Shown here: positions 17,462 to 25,805 of the stretch, one piece after another
How positions within the stretch are numbered: position 1 is the first letter of the stretch
Layout of the letters: each line of letters opens with the position of its first letter
Assembly: GCF_018448885.1 (NCBI RefSeq)
Contig: NZ_RCWB01000012.1
Span: 62,001-126,000, forward strand
DNA: 64,000 nucleotides
Direction of reading: 5' to 3'
Source: Photorhabdus caribbeanensis
Lineage (GTDB): Bacteria > Pseudomonadota > Gammaproteobacteria > Enterobacterales > Enterobacteriaceae
Made by a program: the position numbers and the translations under genes
Notes under the pieces: generated by a model
Seen by the model: only the letters and a program-made list of their open reading frames with translations
Databases searched by the model: none
What the model was told of the DNA's origin: nothing

Positions 17462-17848
17462 TCAAAGTGCCTCAGCAAAAAATTGCTGATATTCATCCAC
17501 TTTATAACCTAATAGGCAATCACCTTTTGCAGAAATTAATAGTGGACGTTTGATAATAGCGGGTTGTTCCAACATCAACGCTTTTGCTGCGTCAGCATTA
17601 TTAATTGTCGCTCGTTGTTGATCGGTCAGTTTACGCCAAGTTGTACCGCGAGTGTTAATCAATGATTCCCAACCGAGTTTGTCAATAAATGACTGCAAAA
17701 GTGCTGCACTTAATCCATCAACACGATAATCATGAAATAGGTAAGCAATTTCCTGTTCTTCCAGCCAACGACGGGCTTTTTTTATCGTGTCACAATTCTT
17801 AATCCCATAGAGAGTAAAAGCGGGTTGAGAAGATTTATCCAACATCAT
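17462..17848 (-). CDS. yffB: ArsC/Spx-family protein YffB
   Basis: A 128-residue thioredoxin-fold protein of the arsenate-reductase-like family. Visible are [18 protein letters not shown] with the single active-site-position Cys, the family segment TRGTTWRKL, and IKRPLLI. In enterics YffB sits directly upstream of dapE, as here, in a tight operon. The biochemical role is not established; glutathione-dependent thiol chemistry is proposed for the family. Two adjacent ATG codons make the start uncertain by one residue. Confidence 0.9.
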   Translation of the reverse strand: MMLDKSSQPAFTLYGIKNCDTIKKARRWLEEQEIAYLFHDYRVDGLSAALLQSFIDKLGWESLINTRGTTWRKLTDQQRATINNADAAKALMLEQPAIIKRPLLISAKGDCLLGYKVDEYQQFFAEAL

Positions 17849-18010
17849 TTAACAGATCCTTAAAGAAAATTTAAATACCTAAACATAATGCTGGAAAATG
17901 CTAGTTTTATCCAGATGATATCCTGATTTTTATTACCGGAGATATCAAAGCAGGAGACTCAATTTTGTTGGCTGGTTTCATAGGGAGTATTTGCTACATA
18001 ACAACGATAA

Positions 18011-18046
18011 GAGCCGATCCCCGGTAATAAGCTCAAGGATCGGCTC
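18011..18046 (-). terminator. Hairpin 11 bp downstream of narP
   Basis: GAGCCGATCC pairs perfectly with GGATCGGCTC across a 16-base loop. It lies directly after the narP stop. No long T-run follows on the minus strand, so it may be a weak or processing hairpin rather than an efficient terminator. Confidence 0.5.
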
Positions 18047-18056
18047 GGGAGAAGTA

Positions 18057-18692
18057 TTAGGCTACTCCATTTTTCCTATGTTGCAAATACATGATGGTTG
18101 CAGCCAGGCGGGAACGTACGTTCAGTTTTTTTAACAAGTTTCTGATGTGTACCTTCACTGTCTCTTCAGAAATAAAGAGGACATCAGCAACTTCCTTATT
18201 AGTCATGCCACTGGAAACTTCTTTTAATACATCTAACTCACGTTTGGTCAATTCAGATAAAGGATCAACATGTTTATGACGGTTAGCAAGATGTTGGTAT
18301 ATTTTTTCGCTAAATACAGTTTGTCCACGAGCAGCGTGGCGAATACTGCTTAATAACGAATCTAAATCGCTGTCTTTAAGTAAGTAGCCATTAGCTCCGG
18401 CGTCAATAGCGGCGTAAACATCATTTCGATCATCTGAAACGGATAATACCAGTACATAGGAATTGATCCCTTTTCTACGGATAGATTTAATTGTATCCAC
18501 GCCTGAAAGACCATTCATATTGAGATCTATCATAATGACATCAGGTTTCAGCTTGCATGCAATATTTATTGCTTCTTCACCATTGTCAGCTTCTGCTGTC
18601 ACGGTAAGTGCCCGATCGAGCTCTACAATCTGTTTCAAGCCATGGCGAATGAGAGGGTGGTCATCAACTATCATCACTGAATGGTTATACAT
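18057..18692 (-). CDS. narP: NarL/FixJ-type response regulator, NarP
   Basis: The protein has 211 residues with a receiver domain (VMIVDDHPLIRHG, acceptor Asp in VIMIDLNMNG, Lys in YLLKDSDL). A LuxR-type helix-turn-helix follows (LTKRELDVLKEVSSGMTNKE, TVKVHIRNLLKKLNVRSR). Residues around both domains agree best with NarP, the nitrate/nitrite regulator of anaerobic respiration. No sensor kinase gene is adjacent, as is usual for narP. It is transcribed away from maeB, from a long AT-rich upstream region. Confidence 0.85.
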   Translation of the reverse strand: MYNHSVMIVDDHPLIRHGLKQIVELDRALTVTAEADNGEEAINIACKLKPDVIMIDLNMNGLSGVDTIKSIRRKGINSYVLVLSVSDDRNDVYAAIDAGANGYLLKDSDLDSLLSSIRHAARGQTVFSEKIYQHLANRHKHVDPLSELTKRELDVLKEVSSGMTNKEVADVLFISEETVKVHIRNLLKKLNVRSRLAATIMYLQHRKNGVA

Positions 18693-19276
18693 TTTCCTTC
18701 TCCCTTAATAAGTAAAGCCACGAAATGCAGACTTTGAATTTGATTAAAAGGCAGTAATGAATGGGTCTGCCATAAATTAAATTGCTATGAAAAAATTTTA
18801 TCAAAACCGATTGATTTACAGAATTGATAGCTCTGTAAGTCCAGAAAGCACATCCTGATATAAAAATATAAATAGCGCAAATTAGTTTGATAAGTAAAAA
18901 AAGAAGATGAGTAATTTTCACAAAAAACACATAACTTTCGCTCTTAAAATAATGTTAAAAATCAATATATTAAATTTGTGATTATTAGATTTGTTTTCTT
19001 TTATAAAATTTATTTTAATTGAATTTATATTGAGAGTTTTTTCATGTGATAATTATTATAGTTATTATAACCTAAGTGATATTATATAAATGGTAATGTT
19101 TCTATATTTATTTTCCTGTATAAAGTAGGGGCATTAGTGAATAAATTGAGTAGTATTTTTTATGAGCAAAAAAGTGCTACTTTATTGATAAGGTGCTGTC
19201 AATGTTATGATTTGACACGCAGTACCCATTATACTGCTCCTGCTCTTACTCCAGATTGTATATAAAGGATCCGACG
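18693..19276. other. Gene-free AT-rich region between narP and maeB
   Basis: About 580 bp of very AT-rich sequence carrying the promoters of divergent narP and maeB. The short open frames here are compositionally poor and unsupported. AAAGGA precedes the maeB ATG as its ribosome binding site. I found no clear FNR, Fis or CRP palindrome. Confidence 0.6.
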
Positions 19277-21556
19277 ATGGATGAAAAATTAAAACAGAGT
19301 GCATTGGATTTTCACCAGTTTCCACAACCAGGGAAAATCACGGTTACTCCAACTAAGCCCTTAACAACTCAGCGAGATTTAGCCTTAGCTTACTCACCAG
19401 GTGTTGCTGCGCCTTGCCTGGAAATTGCAGAAGATCCATTAGCGGCTTACAAATATACTGCGCGTGGCAATCTTGTGGCAGTGATATCTAATGGTAGCGC
19501 GGTCTTAGGATTGGGGAATATTGGCGCATTGGCAGGTAAGCCAGTGATGGAAGGAAAAGGTGTACTGTTTAAAAAATTCTCAGGTATTGATGTATTTGAT
19601 ATTGAAGTTGATGAGTCTGATCCTGATAAATTGATTGATATCATTGCGGCACTGGAGCCGACGTTCGGCGGGATTAACCTCGAAGATATTAAAGCGCCGG
19701 AGTGTTTCTATATTGAAAAAAAACTTCGGGAAAAAATGAACATTCCGGTATTCCATGATGACCAGCATGGCACAGCGATAATTTGTACGGCGGCTGTTTT
19801 GAATGGTTTGCGGATTATGAAAAAAGAGATTTCAGCGGTGCGCTTAGTTGTTTCTGGCGCCGGTGCTGCCTCAATTGCTTGTATGAACTTGCTGGTTGCG
19901 CTTGGGTTGCAACGCAAAAATATTGTGGTGTGCGACTCTAAAGGGGTGATTTATCGTGGTCGCGATAAAAATATGGAAGAGACTAAGGCGGCCTATGCGA
20001 TTGAAGACAATGGCAGTCGCACATTAAGTGATGTTATCCCTGGTGCGGATATTTTCCTCGGATGTTCCGGCCCTGGCGTGCTGACTCAGGACATGGTGAA
20101 AACGATGGCCAAAGATCCACTCATCATGGCGCTGGCAAACCCTGAACCAGAAATTTTGCCGCCATTGGCAAAACAAGTTCGCCCTGATGCAATCATTTGT
20201 ACCGGTCGTTCTGATTATCCGAATCAGGTTAATAATGTGCTCTGTTTCCCGTTTATTTTCCGTGGCGCGCTGGATGTTGGCGCAACAACCATTAACGAGG
20301 AGATGAAGCTTGCTTGTGTTCATGCGATTGCTGATTTAGCGCTGGCGGAGCAGAGTGAAGAAGTGGCTTCCGCCTATGATGATCAGGATCTGTTTTTTGG
20401 TCCAGAATATATTATTCCTAAACCCTTTGATCCGCGCCTGATTGTAAAAATTGCCCCGGCAGTTGCTAAAGCAGCAATGGATTCCGGCGTAGCAACCCGT
20501 CCGATTAAAGACTTTAGCGCCTATATCGAGAAACTGAATGAGTTTGTCTATAAAACAAACTTGTTTATGAAACCTATTTTTTCTCAGGCTAAGAAAGCGA
20601 AAAAGCGTATCGTTTTGGCCGAAGGGGAAGAAGTACGTGTATTACATGCGACTCAGGAGCTGATCTCTCTAGGGCTGGCTTACCCGATTCTCATTGGTCG
20701 CCCCAGTGTTATCGAAATGCGTATTCAGAAACTGGGATTGCATATTGAAGCGGGTAAAGATTTTGAAGTCGTTAATAATGAGAATGATCCGCGCTTCAAA
20801 AAATACTGGCAGGAATATCATCACATTATGAAACGTCGAGGTGTTTCTGCGGAGCAAGCTCGTCGGGCAGTTATCGGTAATCCAACCTTGATTGGGGCGA
20901 TTATGGTTCTGCGTGGCGAAGCTGATGGTCTGATTTGTGGTACCGTTGGCAGTTACAGTGAACATTACGAAGTTGTGAGAAATGTATTTGGTTTCCGTGA
21001 TGGAGTTCATACTGCTGGTGCAATGAATGCACTGATGTTGCCAAGCGGTAATACTTTTATTGCGGATACTTATGTCAATAATGATCCAACGCCTGAACAA
21101 TTGGCAGAGATTACCCTTATGGCGGCAGAAACTATCCGCCGTTTCGGTATTGAACCAAAAGTTGCGCTGCTTTCTCATTCAAGTTTTGGTTCCACAGATT
21201 GCCTCTCCGCACGGAAAATGCGCCAGACGCTGGAGTTGGTGAATAAGATGTCGCCTTCACTTGAAATTGATGGTGAAATGCATGGTGATGCGGCCTTGGT
21301 GGAAAGTATTCGTCGTGACATCATGCCAGATAGCCCATTGAAAGGGGCTGCCAATCTGTTAATTATGCCGAATATGGAGTCTGCTCGTATCAGTTATAAC
21401 TTGTTGCGTGTCACCAGTTCTGAAGGCGTTACCGTTGGCCCAGTTCTGATGGGGGTTTCCAAACCGGTACACATTTTGACGCCAATTTCTTCTGTACGCC
21501 GTATCGTTAATATGGTTGCTCTGGCGGCAGTTGAAGCACAAACTCATCCGCTGTAA
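19277..21556 (+). CDS. maeB: NADP-dependent malic enzyme
   Basis: The 759-residue two-domain protein joins a malic-enzyme domain ([46 protein letters not shown]) to a C-terminal phosphotransacetylase-like domain from about residue 430 ([28 protein letters not shown]). The domain order and length are those of MaeB. It decarboxylates malate to pyruvate with NADP, supplying NADPH. The ATG at 19277 ([12 protein letters not shown]) is chosen over an in-frame upstream codon at 19256 because it matches MaeB and has a ribosome binding site. Confidence 0.96.
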   Translation: MDEKLKQSALDFHQFPQPGKITVTPTKPLTTQRDLALAYSPGVAAPCLEIAEDPLAAYKYTARGNLVAVISNGSAVLGLGNIGALAGKPVMEGKGVLFKKFSGIDVFDIEVDESDPDKLIDIIAALEPTFGGINLEDIKAPECFYIEKKLREKMNIPVFHDDQHGTAIICTAAVLNGLRIMKKEISAVRLVVSGAGAASIACMNLLVALGLQRKNIVVCDSKGVIYRGRDKNMEETKAAYAIEDNGSRTLSDVIPGADIFLGCSGPGVLTQDMVKTMAKDPLIMALANPEPEILPPLAKQVRPDAIICTGRSDYPNQVNNVLCFPFIFRGALDVGATTINEEMKLACVHAIADLALAEQSEEVASAYDDQDLFFGPEYIIPKPFDPRLIVKIAPAVAKAAMDSGVATRPIKDFSAYIEKLNEFVYKTNLFMKPIFSQAKKAKKRIVLAEGEEVRVLHATQELISLGLAYPILIGRPSVIEMRIQKLGLHIEAGKDFEVVNNENDPRFKKYWQEYHHIMKRRGVSAEQARRAVIGNPTLIGAIMVLRGEADGLICGTVGSYSEHYEVVRNVFGFRDGVHTAGAMNALMLPSGNTFIADTYVNNDPTPEQLAEITLMAAETIRRFGIEPKVALLSHSSFGSTDCLSARKMRQTLELVNKMSPSLEIDGEMHGDAALVESIRRDIMPDSPLKGAANLLIMPNMESARISYNLLRVTSSEGVTVGPVLMGVSKPVHILTPISSVRRIVNMVALAAVEAQTHPL

Positions 21557-21564
21557 TACTTATT

Positions 21565-21597
21565 GCCCCTGTTCCCTATATGGACAGGGGCTGTTTG
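21565..21597 (+). terminator. Intrinsic terminator of maeB
   Basis: GCCCCTGT and ACAGGGGC form an 8-bp GC-rich stem with an 11-base loop, followed by TGTTTGTTG, beginning 8 bp after the maeB stop. Confidence 0.8.
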
Positions 21598-21654
21598 TTG
21601 TAAACGATTCTTATTATCTATATGATGCGCAAAACATTAATATGGATAATGGAC

Positions 21655-22533
21655 ATGATGAAATTTATCACGCTTGTAAAATCTTTTCTGATTATCTGTG
21701 GCTTACTGATCTTATCTGGCTGTGTATCTGTACAACAAAAACCAACCCGCCAAGCGCTTTCACCGGAATTGACTCAACAAGGGGCTATTATCGATCTTAA
21801 AACTGGTCACGCCCTGACTCCTGATGAATTGATCAATCGGCTGGCATCACATCAGCGCGTAGTGGTGGGTGAAAAACATGATAATCCATATCATCATCAG
21901 ATAGAGCTTTGGTTGGTTCAGCAACTTCCGCGTAAAAGAGAACAGGGATCGGTCCTGCTAGAGATGATTAACCCTGATCAGCAGCAAAAAGTGAATAAAG
22001 TTAAGAGTTGGCTGCAAACGAAGCCTATCGTACGTGAAAGCCGCATAAAAGAGCTTCTTGCATGGCAAAATGGATGGCCGTGGGAGTTGTATGGCGGACT
22101 AGTAATGGAGCTTATATCTCAGCCTTATCCGTTGCTGTCTGCAAACTTGGATCGCAGTGAAATCAAAGCGGCTTACAGCAACCCTCCGCGCCTCCAGGGG
22201 AATATCTCTGTTGCTGAAAATGTCAAAGCGCAGATTAAAGCGGTGATTGAAGATGTTCACGGTGGTGAAATAACGGAACAACAGTTATCTGCCATGACAA
22301 CTATTCAGCAAATGCGGGATCGCAGAATGGCGGAACAGTTACTTAAAGCGCCGGTTCCCGCCACACTGATTGCGGGTGGATATCATGCAACGAAAGTAAT
22401 GGGTGTTCCTCTACATGTTAAAGATTTATCGCCCCAAGAGGACCTTGTTGTGTTGATCATGGCTGAAAAAAGCAATCTACTGGATAGCCAATATGCTGAT
22501 TATGTCTGGTATACGCCAGTAAAAAAACCATAG
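21655..22533 (+). CDS. ChaN-family lipoprotein
   Basis: The protein carries a lipoprotein signal with lipobox LSGC; with the ATG at 21655 the cysteine is near residue 23. A ChaN-type domain follows (VVVGEKHDNPYHHQIELWLV, LLEMINPDQQQKV, IAGGYHATKVMGVP). ChaN-like proteins have been reported to bind haem and iron. The start at 21655 fits the signal peptide; an ATG 33 bp upstream is possible. It lies upstream of a tonB-oligopeptidase-receptor set on the same strand but is separated from it by 153 bp carrying a Fur-like operator, so it may be independently transcribed. Confidence 0.8.
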   Translation: MMKFITLVKSFLIICGLLILSGCVSVQQKPTRQALSPELTQQGAIIDLKTGHALTPDELINRLASHQRVVVGEKHDNPYHHQIELWLVQQLPRKREQGSVLLEMINPDQQQKVNKVKSWLQTKPIVRESRIKELLAWQNGWPWELYGGLVMELISQPYPLLSANLDRSEIKAAYSNPPRLQGNISVAENVKAQIKAVIEDVHGGEITEQQLSAMTTIQQMRDRRMAEQLLKAPVPATLIAGGYHATKVMGVPLHVKDLSPQEDLVVLIMAEKSNLLDSQYADYVWYTPVKKP

Positions 22534-22642
22534 GTATTTTAAACAAATGGTAGTCTTTTCCCTGTATATAACAGGTCTTGGCACAGGGATGTGCTCAAGT
22601 TAACGATACATGTAAAAATAATTTTCATTAGCATATGAAATT

Positions 22643-22666
22643 AATTATCATTACCAAATGATAATT
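22643..22666 (+). promoter_or_regulatory. Fur box upstream of the tonB-like operon
   Basis: AATTATCATT and AATGATAATT are perfect inverted repeats separated by ACCA, closely matching the GATAATGATAATCATTATC consensus. It ends 20 bp before the tonB-like ATG, where Fur-Fe would block transcription, so the operon should be iron-repressed. Confidence 0.85.
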
Positions 22667-22686
22667 AAAATTATGCGCTATCATCC

Positions 22687-23487
22687 ATGTTGACGCTGAC
22701 ATACCCGGCCTTTCAAACGGGTCATTTTAAAAAAGGACTCGTTTCTGCTATTGCTGCTCACTTCCTTTTAGCTGGCTGGATTATCTACCAGCCAGAAGAA
22801 ATTGTTGTTGGTGATTTGATGCCGCCGCCGGCGGTGATGATGGAGCTTTCATTGTTGACAGAAGCGACACATCAGGTACAAAAACAACCTATTGGTCTTG
22901 AACAACAACTTTCTGTTGCCAGCCGACAGCAGGAAAGTGAGGTTAATGAGATTAAGACGCCTGAACTTATTAAAGATGAACAGGCGCAGATCTTGGTACA
23001 TAAACCTAAAAAGCAGAAAAAGCACCACGAAGAGATTAGAAAAACACCGCCGGTGAAACGCCAGCAGGTAGAAGAACAAGAGAGTGAAAAATCTCAAAGT
23101 AATGTTGCTATGGCGAGCAGTACTGCCACCTCTGCTAATCTGACTTCGCGGGTTGCCGCTGCTTATGACAGTGATTCAAAGGCGGTTGCTGATGCGGATG
23201 CGCTATGGCGAGCGGAAGTTGTCGGGCATTTAAATCGGTATAAACGTTATCCAGAGGATGCACAGAGGAGAAACCGCACGGGTCGGCCTACAGTCAGATT
23301 CACTATTGATAAACAGGGCTATGTTACTCACAGTGATTTAGTTCGTCGTTCTGGAACCCATTCTTTAGACAGGGAAGCGCAGCGAATTCTGGCAAGGGCG
23401 CAGCCGTTGCCAGCTCCCCCCATTACCGTTTTAAACGGTAATGAAATTACAATAGAAATTCCGATTGATTTTAGTTTAACTAATTAA
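22687..23487 (+). CDS. TonB-family energy transducer
   Basis: The 266-residue protein has one N-terminal membrane anchor (about residues 16-36, LVSAIAAHFLLAGWIIYQ). A long charged spacer rich in Lys, Glu and Gln follows, with less proline than canonical TonB. The C-terminal TonB domain contains YKRYPEDAQRRNRTGRPTVR and FTIDKQGYVTHSDLVRRSG. It should couple the proton motive force to outer-membrane receptors together with ExbBD encoded elsewhere. Its position 29 bp before an exported peptidase and upstream of a TonB-dependent receptor suggests a dedicated partner, as HasB is for HasR. Fur control is supported by the operator upstream. Confidence 0.88.
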   Translation: MLTLTYPAFQTGHFKKGLVSAIAAHFLLAGWIIYQPEEIVVGDLMPPPAVMMELSLLTEATHQVQKQPIGLEQQLSVASRQQESEVNEIKTPELIKDEQAQILVHKPKKQKKHHEEIRKTPPVKRQQVEEQESEKSQSNVAMASSTATSANLTSRVAAAYDSDSKAVADADALWRAEVVGHLNRYKRYPEDAQRRNRTGRPTVRFTIDKQGYVTHSDLVRRSGTHSLDREAQRILARAQPLPAPPITVLNGNEITIEIPIDFSLTN

Positions 23488-23516
23488 TATTTTTGAACGA
23501 CTTAAGGACAGCAAAT

Positions 23517-25676
23517 ATGTTAAGGCAGCAAGCGCGGTTTGCCCTGAAAACTAAAGGGCTGTTATTGATGTTTTTATTGAGCGGCTGGTTGAATTCTGCC
23601 GCCGCAGAGGAAGAAATTATGCCACCAAAGGCGATGAAGCAACCACACCATATAACTATCCACGGTGATACTCGTATCGATGATTATTACTGGATGCGGG
23701 ATGATAATCGTAAGGATCAAAAAGTCATTGATTATCTGACTGCTGAAAATAAATACACCGAACAGATGCTAAAACCCGGTGAACAGCTACGGGATACGTT
23801 ATACGAAGAAATGGTTGGCAGGATGAAGCAGGATGATCAATCAGTACCCTATACTTATAATGGGTATATTTATCGGACAATCTATGAAACTGGCAAAGAT
23901 TTCCCGATTTATCAGCGTAAACCGGTTGATGGTTCATTAGATTGGCAGGTACTGGTCGATGGTAATGAGAGAGCTAAAGGTCATGAATATTATCAATTGA
24001 GTAATTTTGCGATTACTCCAGATAATAAACGTATTGCGATTGCTGAAGATACACAGGGTCGCCGTAATTATCAGATCTCTTTTAAAGATATCGCTGACGA
24101 ACAATGGAATAACGATATAATAAAAAATACTTCTGGCAACATTGTTTGGGCGAATGACAACAAGACATTGTTTTATGTGCGCAGGCATTCACAGACTTTA
24201 TTGCCATATCAGGTATTTCGTCACCAATATGGGACCAATACCAGCGAAGATCAGAAAATATATCAGGAAGAAGATGAGCGTTTTTATTTAGGCATGTCTA
24301 AAAGTACTTCCCGTGACTATATTATGTTGTCGATAACCAGTACGTCGACTTCTGAATATTTGCTGATTGATGCGAACAAACCACAAGCGGAACTTCAATT
24401 ATTTTCTCCTCGCCAAGAAGGCCGGGAGTATTATATTGACCATTTCCGTGATCATTTCTACATCCGTTCAAATCATGAGAATGAAACCTATGGGCTTTAT
24501 CAAACGGAAGCAATCAATACGCCGTGGAAAATAGTTATTGCTCCGCAGCAGGATAGTGATCTTGAAGATTTCGATCTGTTTAATGACTGGTTGGTCGTAC
24601 AAGAGCGAACAAAAGGATTACCGACAATTCGTCAGATTAGTTGGCAGACACAGCAAGAAAAACAGATTAAGTTTGATGATCCAAGTTATATGGCATGGAT
24701 TGATTACAACCCTGAACCCGATACTGATTTTGTCCGTTATGGTTATTCATCCATGACGACGCCAAGCTCAACATTCCAATGGAATATGAAAACAGGTGAG
24801 CGGGAATTACTTAAGCAGCAGGAAGTAAAAGGTTTCGATAAACATCATTATGAGAGCCAGCGTATTTGGGTGAAAGCCCGTGATGGCGTTGAAGTGCCGG
24901 TATCTCTGGTGTATCGCAAGTCACTGTTTAAAAAAGGCCAAAACCCGATACTGATTTATGGATATGGGGCTTATGGTATCAGTATGGACCCTTCATTTAG
25001 TTCACCGCGATTGAGTTTATTAGATCGTGGCTTTGTTTACGCCTTGGTACATGTGCGTGGTGGCGGTGAATTGGGTAAAAAATGGTATCTACAAGGTAAA
25101 GTCGAAAATAAAATGAATAGTTTTAACGACTTTATTGATGTGACTAAGGCACTGATTGCTCAGAAATATGGTGACAGCAAACGTGTTTATGCGATGGGAG
25201 GGAGTGCTGGTGGTTTGCTGATGGGCACGGTTATTAATCAGGCACCGGAATTATATCGCGGTGTGGTTGCTCAAGTTCCATTTGTTGATGCCGTGACAAC
25301 CATGCTTGATCCTTCTATTCCTCTGACAGTTGGGGAATATGAGGAGTGGGGTAATCCTGAAAATAAAGAGGATTATTTCCGAATTAAATCATATAGCCCG
25401 TATGACAATATAAAACACCAACGTTATCCAAACTTATTGGTTACGAGTGGATTTTATGATTCCCAAGTGCAATATTGGGAACCAACTAAATGGGTAGCAA
25501 AATTACGGGATATGAAGGAAGGTAACTCTATTTTGTTATTGGAAACCAATATGAGTGCCGGGCATGGTGGTAAATCGGGTCGATTTAATCGATTAAAAGA
25601 TACTGCACTGGATTACAGTTTTATTTTAATGCTGGATAATGCTAATAAATATTTTCCACAATTAAAAGATAACTGA
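23517..25676 (+). CDS. Oligopeptidase B (S9A) with an N-terminal export signal
   Basis: The mature part matches oligopeptidase B: HGDTRIDDYYWMRDD at the start, a beta-propeller, then the hydrolase domain with GGSAGG (nucleophile Ser), DSQVQYWEP (Asp) and GHGGKSGR (His). The family cleaves peptides after Arg or Lys. Cytoplasmic PtrB begins directly at the HGDTRID region. Here about 30 extra residues form a signal peptide (KTKGLLLMFLLSGWL, then SAAAEEE), so the enzyme should be periplasmic or exported. The ATG at 23517 follows AAGGA. It lies between a TonB protein and a haem-type receptor in a Fur-box operon, which hints at processing of an iron or haem source protein. Confidence 0.9.
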   Translation: MLRQQARFALKTKGLLLMFLLSGWLNSAAAEEEIMPPKAMKQPHHITIHGDTRIDDYYWMRDDNRKDQKVIDYLTAENKYTEQMLKPGEQLRDTLYEEMVGRMKQDDQSVPYTYNGYIYRTIYETGKDFPIYQRKPVDGSLDWQVLVDGNERAKGHEYYQLSNFAITPDNKRIAIAEDTQGRRNYQISFKDIADEQWNNDIIKNTSGNIVWANDNKTLFYVRRHSQTLLPYQVFRHQYGTNTSEDQKIYQEEDERFYLGMSKSTSRDYIMLSITSTSTSEYLLIDANKPQAELQLFSPRQEGREYYIDHFRDHFYIRSNHENETYGLYQTEAINTPWKIVIAPQQDSDLEDFDLFNDWLVVQERTKGLPTIRQISWQTQQEKQIKFDDPSYMAWIDYNPEPDTDFVRYGYSSMTTPSSTFQWNMKTGERELLKQQEVKGFDKHHYESQRIWVKARDGVEVPVSLVYRKSLFKKGQNPILIYGYGAYGISMDPSFSSPRLSLLDRGFVYALVHVRGGGELGKKWYLQGKVENKMNSFNDFIDVTKALIAQKYGDSKRVYAMGGSAGGLLMGTVINQAPELYRGVVAQVPFVDAVTTMLDPSIPLTVGEYEEWGNPENKEDYFRIKSYSPYDNIKHQRYPNLLVTSGFYDSQVQYWEPTKWVAKLRDMKEGNSILLLETNMSAGHGGKSGRFNRLKDTALDYSFILMLDNANKYFPQLKDN

Positions 25677-25805
25677 AATAAATTATAAATAATATAAATT
25701 TGTTATTTGAAGCACTGATAATAATTTATCAGTGCTGAATATTTTTGTTTTCTGAATACTGGTATGTGATCAAATATTGATTTGTATGCATTTGGGATGA
25801 TTGCA

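Noticed and set aside
18780-18845. FNR-like TTGAT motifs upstream of narP
   Set aside because: The two TTGAT strings are direct, not inverted, repeats with wrong spacing for FNR.
18685-18930. 81-codon minus-strand ORF upstream of narP
   Set aside because: Its composition is that of translated AT-rich promoter DNA, it overlaps the narP start and shows no recognisable motif.
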